Assembly: GCA_038030265.1 (NCBI GenBank)
Contig: CM075942.1
Location: 11,304,029-11,368,028, forward strand
Source: Corythucha ciliata
Taxonomy: Eukaryota > Arthropoda > Insecta > Hemiptera > Tingidae
DNA length: 64,000 bases
Direction of reading: 5' to 3'
Positions 31,831 through 43,433 of the stretch are shown here, one piece after another. The notes beneath the pieces were generated by a model. The model did no database searches. It was given only the letters and a program-made list of their open reading frames with translations, and had not been told where the DNA came from. Numbering within the stretch: the stretch's first letter is position 1; the number at the start of each line of letters is the position of its first letter. Both the position numbers and the translations under genes were made by a program.

Positions 31831-33759
31831 CTACAGCAGAGTGAACAGGTTGATGTGTTGGACCAGACGTTCCAATGTGTCGTACGCCTCATGACAGACA
31901 TTGCATGCGTACACACCGTGTGCGGTCAAAAGGTGATCATTGAATTTAATGCGAGCGCTGCCATTTATATTGTCCTTAATCGCGAATCCACAGATGTGGC
32001 ACTTTGGGATCGCGGTATCTTTCAAATGTTCACTGCAAAGATGGTCCACAAAGAGCGCGGGGTCGCCCAGCGTGAAACACACGTCGCACGCTTTGAAAAC
32101 ATCGTGAATGAACGGATTGCATGCAATTTTCACGTGGTCAACCAGGTCTTTGGGATTACTGAACTCCGTCTCACACATACTGCAGCAGTGTAGTTGATGA
32201 GTCGTTTCCAAATGCTTGTAGTAACTGATGTGTGATGTACTTTTGTAAGGACATTTTCGACAGGTGAGGGGTTGCTGGTACGGCTCCTTAAATAGTGGGG
32301 CTTCGTGACGAACCCTGTAGTGGTCAATGAATGCGACGGGTCTCATCCCGGAAAATGAACACAAGTGACATTCGGCAGCATTATCCTTATTTTTTTTATT
32401 TTTCTTGCCAACTGAGGGATTAGGCGGATCTGGCAAACCACTAATGCTTCGTGGCGCTGTCGGCGGCGGAAATTCATTTTTTACCTTCGAGACAATGTCA
32501 CCGACGCTGGCACAGTCACGTAGAGCAAACTGGGCTTTGACATACTCATCAACTGAACTAGAAGTACTCGCAATGCTTAGTGGCGCGGGATATTCACTTC
32601 GTACCTCCGAGACAATGCCATCGACGCTGGCAGAGTCATCATGGGCGTACTGGGCTTTTCCACAATCAGGGGCTGAATTAGACGTAGTGGGACAGTTGTA
32701 GAGCTCGTTTGCTAAATTAAATGGAAGACAATTACCACGTCCGTTACCGTTGGATAAACTTTTCGGTGCGGAATGTTCGCTGCTTGCCTTCGAAGCCATG
32801 CCGATTACGCTGGCGGAGTTTTTAAACGCTTTCCGAGCCTGTCCGTACTCAGCGACTGAACTAGAAGAGGAACTGGGGCAGTCATTGAGTCCGTTCACTG
32901 GCTTCCAGCTACGTCCACTGCCACTGGGTGGATCAGGAGTAGCCATTCGGATGGGTGCCTCGAGCCTCCGGATTGAGTCCTGGCCATCAGTGTGAAATTT
33001 ACCAACATGGTCCTCAAGGAGCACCTTACTGGTCGCTGAAAAGGAGCACAATTTACAAGGGAAATGTTCGTGGCGCCGTTGTAAATGTTCTTCGAGTTTT
33101 GAGATTTTGTCACATGGCAGCCTGCAGAAACCGCACACAGTGAGTTGTAAGGCGGACAATTGACCAGTCAAGCGTTTCATGTCCACGGCTTTGACGATGG
33201 ACTTGAAAGAATTTGGAGGGATTTTAATCAACTTCGTGCTGAAAAGTTCTATCATACCCATTCCGTGAACTTTAGTACAGTGATCTTCCATGACCTTCAC
33301 ATTTGGAGCAGTGTAAGGACAAAGTGTACAGTCAGGTTGCGGTCCAGCGCTCGGTTGTTGAGTCATTAGCGAGGTGGTTTTGTAAAACATTATACGGGTG
33401 TTATCAGGAACACATGAACTTCTTTTATGAGTCTCGAAATTGTCTAGACGGCCGACAAAGGGGCATTTTGTACAGAAAAACACAATGTGTGTCTCCAGAA
33501 CGTGATGTTCGAACGTAGGCTGGGATGTATACAACCTGAGACAAAGAGAGCAATTAAATATACCGTGCTCGCTTCTTAAATGTGAAAGGGTCTCGGGAAG
33601 GCGTGTGAACTCGTCGTCGCAAACGAAGCAGCATGCCGATTTCAACAAAGAAATCTCTTTCTCGTTCAACTTCAAAGTGTCTTGCACACGATAGTTAATT
33701 TTTAAATACAAATACTTGTTTTTCCGTACGGTAAAAGGTGTATTGACCGGCCGATTCAT
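31831..33759 (-). CDS. C2H2 zinc-finger protein, 642 residues, single exon
   Basis: Probably a nuclear DNA- or RNA-binding protein; the specific target is unknown. About a dozen C2H2 fingers, several atypical, sit in two clusters: residues ~44-256 (for example CKLCSFSATSKVLLEDHVGKFH) and ~464-636 (for example CRKCPYKSTSHISYYKHLETTH). Many have Pro/Tyr or Ser/Phe after the second Cys instead of TGEKP-linked classical spacing. Between the clusters is a Ser/Pro-rich linker with three degenerate ~40-residue repeats around residues 303-336, 365-395 and 403-434 (core Y-x-K/Q-A-x5-6-D/N-S/C-A-S-V). A basic GKKNKKNK patch at 451-458 may be a nuclear signal. The last finger (CNVCHEAYDTLERLVQHINL) lacks its final His because the protein ends at FTLL. 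The start is the first ATG of the open frame. The gene is divergent from TRAPPC2L, about 1.1 kb away. Confidence 0.88.
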   Translation of the reverse strand: MNRPVNTPFTVRKNKYLYLKINYRVQDTLKLNEKEISLLKSACCFVCDDEFTRLPETLSHLRSEHGIFNCSLCLRLYTSQPTFEHHVLETHIVFFCTKCPFVGRLDNFETHKRSSCVPDNTRIMFYKTTSLMTQQPSAGPQPDCTLCPYTAPNVKVMEDHCTKVHGMGMIELFSTKLIKIPPNSFKSIVKAVDMKRLTGQLSALQLTVCGFCRLPCDKISKLEEHLQRRHEHFPCKLCSFSATSKVLLEDHVGKFHTDGQDSIRRLEAPIRMATPDPPSGSGRSWKPVNGLNDCPSSSSSSVAEYGQARKAFKNSASVIGMASKASSEHSAPKSLSNGNGRGNCLPFNLANELYNCPTTSNSAPDCGKAQYAHDDSASVDGIVSEVRSEYPAPLSIASTSSSVDEYVKAQFALRDCASVGDIVSKVKNEFPPPTAPRSISGLPDPPNPSVGKKNKKNKDNAAECHLCSFSGMRPVAFIDHYRVRHEAPLFKEPYQQPLTCRKCPYKSTSHISYYKHLETTHQLHCCSMCETEFSNPKDLVDHVKIACNPFIHDVFKACDVCFTLGDPALFVDHLCSEHLKDTAIPKCHICGFAIKDNINGSARIKFNDHLLTAHGVYACNVCHEAYDTLERLVQHINLFTLL

Positions 33760-34834
33760 GTCCGAAACCCTTCACTTTTCACAGCCACTGTAAACTACAC
33801 TACCATCTTTTGCCACGGAACTCCCAGACTATCAGGCTAACCTAACTGATAAAAAGAATAGATGGAGCGAGCGGAGAGAGTGATTAATAAATTGAGGACG
33901 CCGACCTCACCTACTATTTAAAAAATACTAGTCGACTTTTCCGGAAAGGATGAGTCAGCCGCACTTTTTACCTCGTCAACAGAAACCGTACCCGTTCCAA
34001 TAAAAGCGTTAAAAGCGAAGATTTTGACACCGAGCCAAATTCCAGTAATATGAAACCTTATACAAGTCTTATGTCATTTTATAGCCATTAAACGAAATAA
34101 ATCCGAGTGCGCGGGGGATACGCTTCAATCTGAATAGTAAAGGCCCATTGGGAAATCCGAGGGGGTTTTCAGTATTTAGGTCAAAGGAAACACAAAGTTA
34201 TTACGAAAACTCAAAGAAAACCTAGACATTCGGCCAGTTTTGACACATTTCAAATGCATTATGACGTTTAAATAAATTTAAATATTTAGATGTAGGAGAA
34301 TATCAGAATTTTCGAGTTTCAGGTTCACAAAATATTCTGGTTAGAAGGAAGAAAAATTGTAATCATAAGTCAAAACTCACCCCTTGGAACTGGATGATGC
34401 TGGATCAACTCACCACCAGCCAAGCACCGCTTAAGAAAGGCACAGCGGAAAGTCTTATTTGAAACTTTATGAAATAATCAACGCGAAAAAAAATAATTAA
34501 AACTGAACAAAATATTGGGAAGAAAACATAGAGAAAAAGGCCGGGCAAATCAAAGGAAAACACCACCCCTCACAAGAGCCGCGGCGCGTACACGACACGA
34601 CCAGCCTAACCTGCACTCTACCATCTTGTTTTCTACCTCCCCGGTTTTTTTTTTTATCAATTTGTACGAAATTTCATGGCAGGCTCAGCTCGTTCGAAAC
34701 GCTTGTTTTAGTTGTTTTCGTTTTAATTCCTTAATTTTGTTCAGTTGTCGCTTTAGAGAACGCCTGCGAATATGGAAAACTATCGATAAACCGAAGAGAA
34801 AATGCGGAAAGAATAGTTCGTCGAATTCATAAAA
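33760..34834. promoter_or_regulatory. Divergent intergenic region between the zinc-finger gene and TRAPPC2L
   Basis: About 1.07 kb between two divergent start codons, so it should contain both promoters and 5' UTRs. I see no clear TATA box and no long repeat. The location is the only evidence. Confidence 0.4.
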
Positions 34835-37800
34835 ATGGCAGTTTGTTGTGTCGCCGTTATTGGAAAAGACGTAAGTTCTTGTTTCACCTTTTAATCTGGC
34901 TCTAAATCTTCTTAATCATTTTCAGAATTCACCTAAATACATCGTCTGCTCGGAGAACGCGAACGAGCTCGACTTTCACTATAAAGTCCACTCGTCGTTG
35001 GATGTAATCGAGGAAAAATTAAATCAGAACGCCTCGACAAAACAGGGAGACATTCGCGAGCCGTACTTGGGTCAACTGTACGCCACGGAGGAACACAAAA
35101 TGTAAGAGCGAATTTCGAATTAATTTTGGGTCGCCCCTGAGGTGACTCCAGAGCCGGTATCACGGGCCACCAGCCCCTGGGCAGATAAATTAAATTAGCC
35201 CCTTGCCTTTTTGAAAGGGATAAGCACCCCAGAACTGATAATTTCGTTCCAATATTCTACTTTTATTACTATTAGTATTTACGGGGAGGAAAGCCCAAGA
35301 GAAACTATCTCCTACCAATGTGACACCTCAGGTCTCTTGTGGTGCCCTTCAGGTTGTCCTGCAAGGAGGTCTCAGGCTAAAGCACATCACTTCCAGGATG
35401 CTCGCAGAACCGGCTGTTGTCCGTGTCAAACTTTCCTATTAGTCTGAGCCGGCTACACCCATGCGGTTTTTGCCAAGTAACGAAAAAAAATATCTATCAA
35501 TTTCTAGCATTAGCCTATAAACCGACCAAATATTTTGCTCGTTGTTGGGCGAGTAGCGCACGTGTGTAGCGGGCTTGAGCGAACATACATGGAAGGGGGG
35601 CGTTGGTAACCCCGCTAAGATCCTAATTTCTCCCTGACTCAATGAAATCGGGTCCTTCTCCGATCCGCCCTTCGGCATGGTAACTATTCTCTAACAACAC
35701 AGCAGTACGATTTTGCCGCATAGTGTTCATTTCATTATTTTTCTTCTAGTCCGGGCGCCCACAGTATGACAAATTCGGGTCATTTGATCGTGTCTGGCAC
35801 CTGCACAGGACGTTTTTTATAGTCTAGCAGATGACACTTTTGAGATCGCCAGAAATTTTCCGTGGGACAGGGGCTCACAGCAGAGCTAGCTGTTGACAAA
35901 CACACCTTTGGGTGCTTTGAAAACGACTGGCGAGAGTAAAAAGTCATTCCCCACAACCAATATGTTACGAAACCTTCTAGTTTATAGGTTTTCTAGTTTA
36001 TTGCTGGCGAAGAACAAATTTTTACACTTGCCAGCCGTTTTCAAGCAGCCCAAAGGTGTGTTTGCCAACAGCTAGCTCTGCTGTGAGCTCCCGTCTTACG
36101 GAAGCTGACACTTCTGGCGATCTCAGAAGTGTCATCTCCTAGACCATAAAAAACGTCCTGCGCAGGTGCCAGACACGATCAAATAACCCGGATTTTTCAT
36201 ACGGTGGACTCAGGGACTATTCAAACAAATGGATGAACTAGTAATCCAGTCAAATGGTGCTCAAAATTGCCCTGAGGTGGAAAAAAAATGGAAACCTTGC
36301 GATTACTTTTGATTTTATTGTTTTTCGAGGTCCTGAAATCGAATCTGAAGTTTTCCAACAAAATTTCCTGTTGCGTTTTGAGATATCAGGGAAAAACGAT
36401 GAAATTTTGGCATTTTTTCCCACTTTTTCAAATATAACTTTGTAAGAGTGAGACTAACGCGAAAACACGCTATTTACACTTTGAAACTACATAAAATTTC
36501 CTAAAGTCGTGATCCAAACGGATTTTTTTGGACCATCCGTTTTGGAAATACTGCCCTTCGAAAATAGTAATTTTTCCATACAATTGAAAAGTTATAGAGT
36601 TCGGAGTAGGAGTGTCCGAATGTCATCCGCAGTTTGAGAACCAGTTAACCAATCAAACTGCCTTCAACAAAGGGTGCAGATACTCTGGAAAAATGCTGTC
36701 AGCTGGAGGTGTCGACGAGCATCCGAGGAGGTGGAATGAGTATTATTCCCCCCCCCCCACAACACATTCACACAAGATACTTCAAAATTGGAGCCATTTT
36801 TAAAAATTAACATTACAAACCGAGAGCAGGCGACAGCCCCATTCAACCGGAAGAAAATGGTCCTGAGACTTGTCTCATTTGATAGGTTTTGTGGAGCTGA
36901 ATACGAATATGAGCGTCTGCCAACGTCTACCTGGGGCGTTTGCCCCAAAAAGTCTTCATATTTGGAACATTAATTAACTGTGAATGAGCTTAGTCGTGTA
37001 AATGTGGTCTCATTCGGCTAGTTTCGATGATTGTGGTGAAGATTTTTTTCATTTTTAGGTCTTCATTTACGTCTTGTCTGATTTATTCCGAAAGAGAGAG
37101 TATCTTTTGTGGTATGTGTATGGGAGGGGGGGGGGCGGTAAATAACCAATTTACTATGAGATACTCTTTAGGGATAACTATCATTTTCTGAAGCGGTGTT
37201 CCTACAGAACAATTGGTCCGAAAAATTCCGTTCGGATCACAATTTGTTGGAATTTTTGTGTATTCTCAATGTACACGTAGTTGGTTTTCACTTCAGTCGC
37301 ACTTTTACGAAGTTATGAATGAAAAAGTGGAAAAAATACCAAAATGTCACCGATTTTCGCCGATATCTCAAAACGCAACGAGATATTTTGTTGGAAAACT
37401 TCAGATTCGGATTCCGCACCCCAAAAAACACAAAAGATACAAAAAATGTGTGTTCAAGCTGCCAAAATCACGAAATTTGTGTTATCGTTGTTAACTTTTC
37501 TTTTCGAATTGGTCAAAGCCGTGCGGCTGTGGACTCCAGAAAGAGCCAAATCCACGAAATTTGGTGAGTAAAATAACCAACATCTGTGAAATTGTGGTTG
37601 AAATGAGCCAAATCCACAAAATTGGGGTTTGAATGAAGAGAAATCTGCAAAATTTAAGATTTATAAGAACCAAATTGACGAAATTTAGGTTTGTGATAGA
37701 TACTCTAAAATCAGGATTTTAAAAGAGCCAAAATTCGTTTACTTAATTAGCAGGATCTGTAAAACTGATTTCAGTAAGATCTAAAGCTACGAAATTATGG

Positions 37801-40800
37801 TTTTAAACGCATGAAAATAAGGGAAATTGGAGTACTATAAATAACAAAAATTCGTGAAATTTGGTTTTAAATGTGTCAAATTTGAAACATCAAAGCATTT
37901 GGTTATGAAAAATCAACAGCGAAAATTGTGAATTTAAAAAGCCAAAATCACGAATTTCGGTTTTTCGTCATTATTTCTTCCAAAGTTCAATTACATGTGT
38001 TGTTACCATCCTCGCTGATTGTTACCCCTTTTGCTCCCCATACCTTTAACTAGAATCGTCTAATTCAATTTTCTTCTGAATTTCTGTTGTGTCTTATCCC
38101 AAAACCTCTCTCGGTGTGCTTGTAATGCCCACGGCAGGCTAAGGCGGGCCGGGTACTCGCTGAATTGAGGGGGGTTTTGAAATTCGGGTGATTCTGCCCC
38201 AAAACAAACGAGGTTATTTTCTCAAAAGGGTCCTTTAATTTAGCCCGAAAAAGTGACTAACGGCTCCTGGTCTGTTATTTTTTCCCCGTGAGACCGTGAC
38301 AGTTACCACCAAATATCACCGTGAAATTGGTATGAGAGGGCCGGCCTTACGAAGCATTGCATTTTAAAGGAACCAGACACACAAAATCGGGTTTTCGACA
38401 GGGCTAAGGGCCAAAACCTCAGATGTTTTTTTTTTTGGAGCCCCCCGATGAGTCAGACCCAGAGAGCGTGCAACCCCTGCAAAATTGTTTTTTTTTTGCG
38501 TGCCAATCCCGTGATTCTGGTGGATCATACCTGCGAGATTTTGTTTTTATAAATAGACAAGCCCACGAAAATGGTATTTAAAATGAGCCATTCACTACCC
38601 TGAAAATTTTGATTTGAAGCCACAGGCGAAATCAGTTCTTGAACCAGCCAAAACCGAAAAAGCCCCAACCAGCGAAATTTCGTTTCAGATAGGATCCTGG
38701 GCCCGCGAAATACGCCGACACTCTAGATTCTAGAAATGTTTATATAACGTAAGAAATTCGTGAAGTTAGCCTTTTTACTTCTTTAGTGAGCCAACCCAAC
38801 AACATTGATTTTTCTGAAGTGCAAAATTCGCGAATTTTTTTTTTTTTTTTTTTTTGAACGAGCCAAACCGACAGAATTGTGCTTTTTTCACAAAGCAAGG
38901 AGCTGAGAGGGAAATTCGTTCAAAACCACGAAGGTGTCAAATTCGCGACATTTGAACTTCAAAGGTTGCCAACCCGCGGAATGGCTTTTCTGAAGGACCA
39001 GAATCCGTGAATTGGCTTTTTTGAATGAGTCAACCCCGCGTAATTGGCGTTCTTCGTCTTAACTCGCGTAGAATGCCACAGTGGCGGCTTCAAGCGGGAA
39101 GGGGGGCGAGCGGGCAACACCAGCTCGATAGGTCCGTCTAGCAAAATGATTGGGAAATTTCACCAAAGAATATCAAATTAGTGTTTTTTTGGCATCTATA
39201 CACCGTGAATCGGAATTTTTTCTCAGTTTCCTCGAGATACCACGAATGAACGTTGTTTCACAGTTTTAGCCACGAATATTAGCACTTTTTCCAAATTTTT
39301 GCTGCGTACTTGCCTCAAGAACAGCATATCAGTGCGCCTTTACATTTTTATCCTCTTAAAGACCTAAAAAAAAATATGGATTAGCGTATTTTCTCTATTA
39401 GCACTAGAAGTTACCCCCAAAGGCAACGATTTCTCTCAATTACGTGTTTTTCTCAATTTGAGCCTTCCGATTAGCGCTTTTGTGGACTGAATTGAATAGT
39501 CGCCTATACTCTTTGATGATCACTTGCAACGTTCCATTCCGACCTGGACCGGATGGTCTGAAAATCTTCGAAAGGAGCCAATATCGCTGACCAGTCGGAT
39601 ACCAAACCTAGTTTTTTCCATCTTTAAGCATTTCGGGGCCCCCTCTGGTTTGGGGGGGGGGGTCCATCCCCTTCACCACTACCTCGGTACGCTACTGATT
39701 CACGGTCAGAAGTCAGAAATAGCGCTAAATGACGGCCAAAATGAAAAAAAATAGGTACTTAGCTACTTTGCGGCTAAAGTTTCCTTTAAAATTCCTCGGA
39801 TAAAGTAAAATAAAAAAAGCGCTAATTAGGAGCTAGGAGTATGGAAACGACAATTTTCGGCAACTGAAGGCGCAAGTTCGTGGCTCAATCTGAGAAAAAG
39901 CGCTAATTCGTAGCTAAAAGCGAAAAAAGAATTCTAGCTAATTCGCAGCTAAAATTACGAAGACTTACTAATTCATTGACGGAATTGGAATAAATCGATC
40001 ATTCGCGGATAAAATGTTGAACAGTTGCTAATTCACCGATCAAATTGAGAAGGACCGCTTAAGCGAGGAAAAAAGCTAATTAATGGAGAAAACGTCAATT
40101 AGCGGCTTCTGGAGGTAACTTTGTGCCAGACAGTAAAAACAAATCTCTAACCCGCGGACAATTTCAGAAAAAGCGTATTTCGCGGCGAAAATTGGGGCAA
40201 AACTCTAATTTGTGGCTGAAATGTATAAAAATCTTTAAATAGCGGCTACAATGAGGAAAACCGCTAATTTGCATGTAAAACCAAGAAAAATTGCTAATTG
40301 GGGCTTAATTTGAGAAAACTTGCTAATTCGCAGAAAATGGCTAGCCGCGGTTCTGGAGACAACGTCGCGTCGTGGCCAATTACGAAAAAGCTAATATACG
40401 GCAAAAAACGAGAAAAATCGCTAATTCACGGATAAAATTGAGACAAATAGCTAATTCACCGATTAAATTGAGGAAAATCGCTGAAGTGTAGAAAAAGCGT
40501 TAATTCGCGGTTAAAATGGAGTAAACGGCTTATTCTGAACGGTGCCTTCATGGGGACGCTGGCAAAGGTTCGCCCGGGGCTGCCAAATGTCTGAAGCCGG
40601 CACTGCACTGCCAACTCGACGCTCAACATAGGTGAATTTGTGTAGTGGGGGGGGGGGGAGTTTCTGTGCCCCTCATCATAAAACCTCCAGCTACGCCCAT
40701 GAAGTCAATTTGTGAGTCCCAGTTACCAATTTTCATACTGAAATCTTCATTTTTGGGACATTTGACCATTTTTGCATTATTATTCATTATGAATAATACA

Positions 40801-43323
40801 CCTATTAGACCAGTCAATATAGACACAAAAATCGGGGTAAATCGCAAACATGCATGTAATTGATTTTTTTGTTGCGTGTTGTTAGGACCAATGAGAGCAG
40901 TTATTACTCAAGTTTGCAACCCTCAAAACCTTGTGCTTAACTCATGACACTCGATAAAAAAATGACATTTCATCACTTTTTCTGGGTTTTTAAACAAAAA
41001 TACCAGAAGAAAGAGTTTTTCGAGCATGACCATAGTATACATTGTTAAAGCCAACTAAATTTGCTACAATTTAAGCCATGCCCGAACATCCTGGGTCTGT
41101 TAGTTCAGGAAATACAGTCAATCAACAAAATACCTAATCTCGCCAAAAAGCGAGATTTTATTGGTAGGGTAATTTTTCAAGACCCGTAGCACTCAAATAC
41201 ACGGTGATTGTTACTTGGGTGAACAAAATGAGAGGGGTGATTGTACACCAAAAATGCAACAAAAAATGTCCTATGACCTAAGGTCAGATTTCCATTCCTA
41301 GTTCAGATAATCAATTAGTTGTTTTTTAGCACATCACGGGTTTTCGCAACAAAAACATCTGTAACATGGGAAGTAAGCGTCCTAGGTTAAATCCAACGAC
41401 ACCACTGAAAAGAGCACTCTTTTTTTTGTGTGAGTAAAGACATTTCGTCTAATGATAGCGAAAGATTCCTGAGTAAACTGGGAAAATATCAGGATGTTTT
41501 TAAAAACGTCAGTTTTTGACAACTGTTCAAAGCTAGACTACATTAGCCATGAAGATCCCACACACTGAGAATTCAAGATTGCTGCAGGATGGCTACGAGG
41601 CATAGCTTATGAGAGTAACCAGTTTAAAAAGTGGCTTAGGGGCTTCTGGTATTTGTCTCAGAGGGTAGTTTTTTTAAAAATAAAGCTGATTTTGGTGGCC
41701 AAAATCAGCCAGAAGCTGGTTTTGTGATACATCAATCGAAAGCTGACTGCTTGGAGATGTTTTTATAGTACAGGTGCGTTACCTGCGATTTTTTCCCACT
41801 AGTGAAAATCAAGGGGACAACTTAGCAAGAAATCTTATTTTGTGCAAAGAAAAACTTTGACGCCTAAAATGATAGGTGTGTCAAGGTAATTCCGAAACGA
41901 ATCGCATTGCATCATACGGTAAATTTTGTGCAGAATCCGAATCTGTCATTCAATTTCTACGCGCACCACATGAAACCCGAGAAAACGTGGTTTTCTCATG
42001 AAAACTGCTTTTTTCCTTGAAAAGTGTTCAAAACATCATATCTCGGTAACGGCTGGAGATAATAAAAAAGTGAAAGGGGAAATTTTACAGCTATTGGCAT
42101 GTACTTTCACCGTGTGCAATGTAGTCAACGCCACCGGTGAACACCCTGTATGATTTTGGTGAGGAACATTTTTTTACAACCCACTCTCAAACATTAATTG
42201 TCCTTGTCTAGATTCGTTATGTGGATTGTTCGTCGTTAGCCGTACGCCGGCGCCGCGCCATATCTTGCCCTAGGGCTGCTCGACAAAACTCGTTCTTTCA
42301 CACATAGGCTGGCCGTCCAGTGGACGCGATTTCGCCTCTTCGCGCGTTCAAAATCAAACTCGTTTGTTCGCCTTCGCCCTTGTTCGCGCGAAAGTGGCGC
42401 TTTCAGTGGACGGGGTCCCATGTAAATCGACGTGTTTGAAACAAGGCGAACTGTTCGCGCCTTTTCGCTCTTCGCGCGAAATCGCGTCCACTGGACGGCC
42501 AGCCATAGAATTCATTTGGGATCTAGTTGGTCCTAGCATTTGATCAGCTTGATCAACTATAAATGAATTAATAAATGATAAATAACTAACTCCCTGGGAT
42601 TTTATTGTTCAAAAGCGGGTTCAAAATGGGGGTTTTCAAAGGTTTTGAGATCATAGGGGTGTGGGGTAATTTATGTAATTTCAAGCCGGATCTTGCTACA
42701 TTAATGAATAATAAACCCAAGTGTAATAGCGATTTCCATTCAACACACTACTCAAGTGTAGTGCAGCGTCCTCTCCATAAACATATGTTTCAATTCAGAG
42801 AGGACGGGTGGAAAAACTCACACCACACGAGTGTATTACATTGAATGGAAAACGCCATAAATTTTGCAGAGTTTTTCGTTTTTTGGAAATCTTCTACCAA
42901 CAACTTCCACACATATGCTCACCCCCTTCATTATTCACAGCTTTAGCTTTCACTACAATTTTTAATTTTTTAGATACGGGTACGTTACCAATACCAAAAT
43001 AAAAATTGTCATAGTCATCGACGCCAACCAAGGAGCGCTGCGAGAAAATGAAATTCGAACCGTGAGTTGATAAAAGGTTCGCCCCCTCCCCCCTCATCGT
43101 AACAAATCTGTTATGAGTTTAGATGTTCAGAAAACTTCATCAAGCGTACGCTGATGCAGTTTGCAACCCTTTTTATATTCCTGGAGAAGCAATCAAATCC
43201 AAGTATGTCTGTAATTTCCATCTATTTCATTAGGTCTCTACAAAATAACGTATTTTTGTTGGTTTTTTTAATAGGAAATTCGATGAAATAGTACAGGGAT
43301 TGTTGGGTAAGAAAAATTGTTGA
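34835..43323 (+). CDS. TRAPPC2L: TRAPPC2L, trafficking protein particle complex subunit 2-like (5 exons, 142 residues)
   Basis: A sedlin-family (longin-like fold) subunit of TRAPP, a Rab-activating tethering complex acting in ER-Golgi and Golgi traffic. Coding exons are 34835-34870, 34926-35101, 42974-43061, 43123-43202 and 43275-43323. All splice sites are GT/AG, phases match throughout, and the 429 nt give 142 residues plus stop (human protein: about 140). Recognisable segments in order are [71 protein letters not shown] and [15 protein letters not shown]. Introns 1, 3 and 4 are 55, 61 and 72 nt. Intron 2 is 7872 nt and full of mobile and tandem repeats, none seen to disrupt coding sequence. 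AATAAA lies 70 nt after the stop. It converges with the twelve-finger gene on its right. Confidence 0.96.
35270..35690 (-). pseudogene. Diverged 3' remnant of the RNase H-bearing non-LTR family
   Basis: On the minus strand the start near 35678 reads [20 protein letters not shown], matching the PKGRSEKGLISLSRGDLRIL segment of the complete copies. At 35280-35370 the 3' UTR block (GGGAGG-type, AACTATCTCCTACCAA, AGGTTG/CCTG) is recognisable. Substitutions and gaps are many, so this is an old insertion. It sits antisense inside TRAPPC2L intron 2. Confidence 0.8.
35756..36210. mobile_element. Foldback element in TRAPPC2L intron 2
   Basis: Arms of about 180 bp (left ~35756-35935, right ~36030-36210) are reverse complements with moderate divergence. 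Shared landmarks are GATCGTGTCTGGCACCTGC, CAGAGCTAGCTGTTG and AAACACACCTTTGGG. The loop is about 95 bp and no protein is encoded. Confidence 0.8.
36330..37415. repeat. Inverted repeat with a satellite monomer in its spacer
   Basis: The left arm, about 36340-36460 (GAAGTTTTCCAACAAAAT, TGCGTTTTGAGATATC), is mirrored at about 37290-37415 (GATATCTCAAAACGCAACG, TGTTGGAAAACTTC). The spacer contains a single monomer of the 22.4-25.3 kb satellite (about 36840-37010). The arms are degenerate. Confidence 0.65.
37490..39060. repeat. Minisatellite family M3 (about 33-bp units)
   Basis: Loosely periodic units of the type GCCAAATCCACGAAATTTGG with a variable TTTGAATGA-like spacer, very degenerate and interrupted around 38000-38500 by non-repetitive DNA. 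A shorter relative lies at about 48350-48640. It lies within TRAPPC2L intron 2. Confidence 0.6.
39235..40530. repeat. Minisatellite family M2 in two opposed arms around a unique centre
   Basis: About 39235-39490 carries reversed units and about 39760-40530 carries forward units (core GCTAATTCGCGGCTAAAATTG, ~30-33 bp). Between them is non-repetitive DNA with a poly(G) tract near 39652. The centre resembles about 6480-6660, where reversed M2 units are also attached. This favours one foldback-like mobile element with minisatellite arms. Confidence 0.65.
42190..42715 (+). repeat. Dispersed repeat family, copy B (with nested MITE)
   Basis: Relative of the copies at 1890-2180 and 50755-51075. Here the repeat is split by a 196-bp MITE at 42308-42503, and copy A serves as the empty-site reference. 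Confidence 0.75.
42308..42503. mobile_element. 196-bp MITE, perfect 28-bp TIRs, CATAG target duplication
   Basis: The left end GCTGGCCGTCCAGTGGACGC... and the right end are perfect reverse complements over 28 bp. CATAG occurs at 42303-42307 and 42504-42508. The uninterrupted repeat copy near 2010-2020 contains it once, which supports the boundaries. The interior is GC-rich with TTCGCGCGAA-like words. No protein is encoded, and the superfamily cannot be assigned from this alone. Confidence 0.88.
42725..42860. repeat. Foldback element related to 16815-16930
   Basis: TTTCCATTCAA near 42732 mirrors TTGAATGGAAA near 42840. The centre carries ACATATGTTTCAATTC and GAGGACGGGTGGA, as in the 16.8-kb foldback. 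It ends about 110 bp before TRAPPC2L exon 3. Confidence 0.6.
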
Positions 43324-43392
43324 TTTCCCCGAATGCCCACTCCTCAGGGAGGAAGGCTAACTGTAAATATATTTGTATTTATATACGTTTAA

Positions 43393-43398
43393 AATAAA
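43393..43398 (+). terminator. Poly(A) signal of TRAPPC2L
   Basis: AATAAA, 70 nt after the TRAPPC2L stop. The opposing gene's signal lies only 30 bp further on. Confidence 0.65.
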
Positions 43399-43427
43399 TA
43401 TTTTCTTTCTTTTAACACTAGGAACTA

Positions 43428-43433
43428 TTTATT
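43428..43433 (-). terminator. Poly(A) signal of the twelve-finger gene
   Basis: AATAAA on the minus strand, about 290 nt after the stop at 43725. Cleavage 10-30 nt downstream would fall at about 43400-43418, next to or overlapping the TRAPPC2L 3' end. Confidence 0.55.

Noticed and set aside
31855..33518. Several plus-strand open frames of 60-112 codons
   Set aside because: They are antisense shadows of the 642-residue zinc-finger gene.
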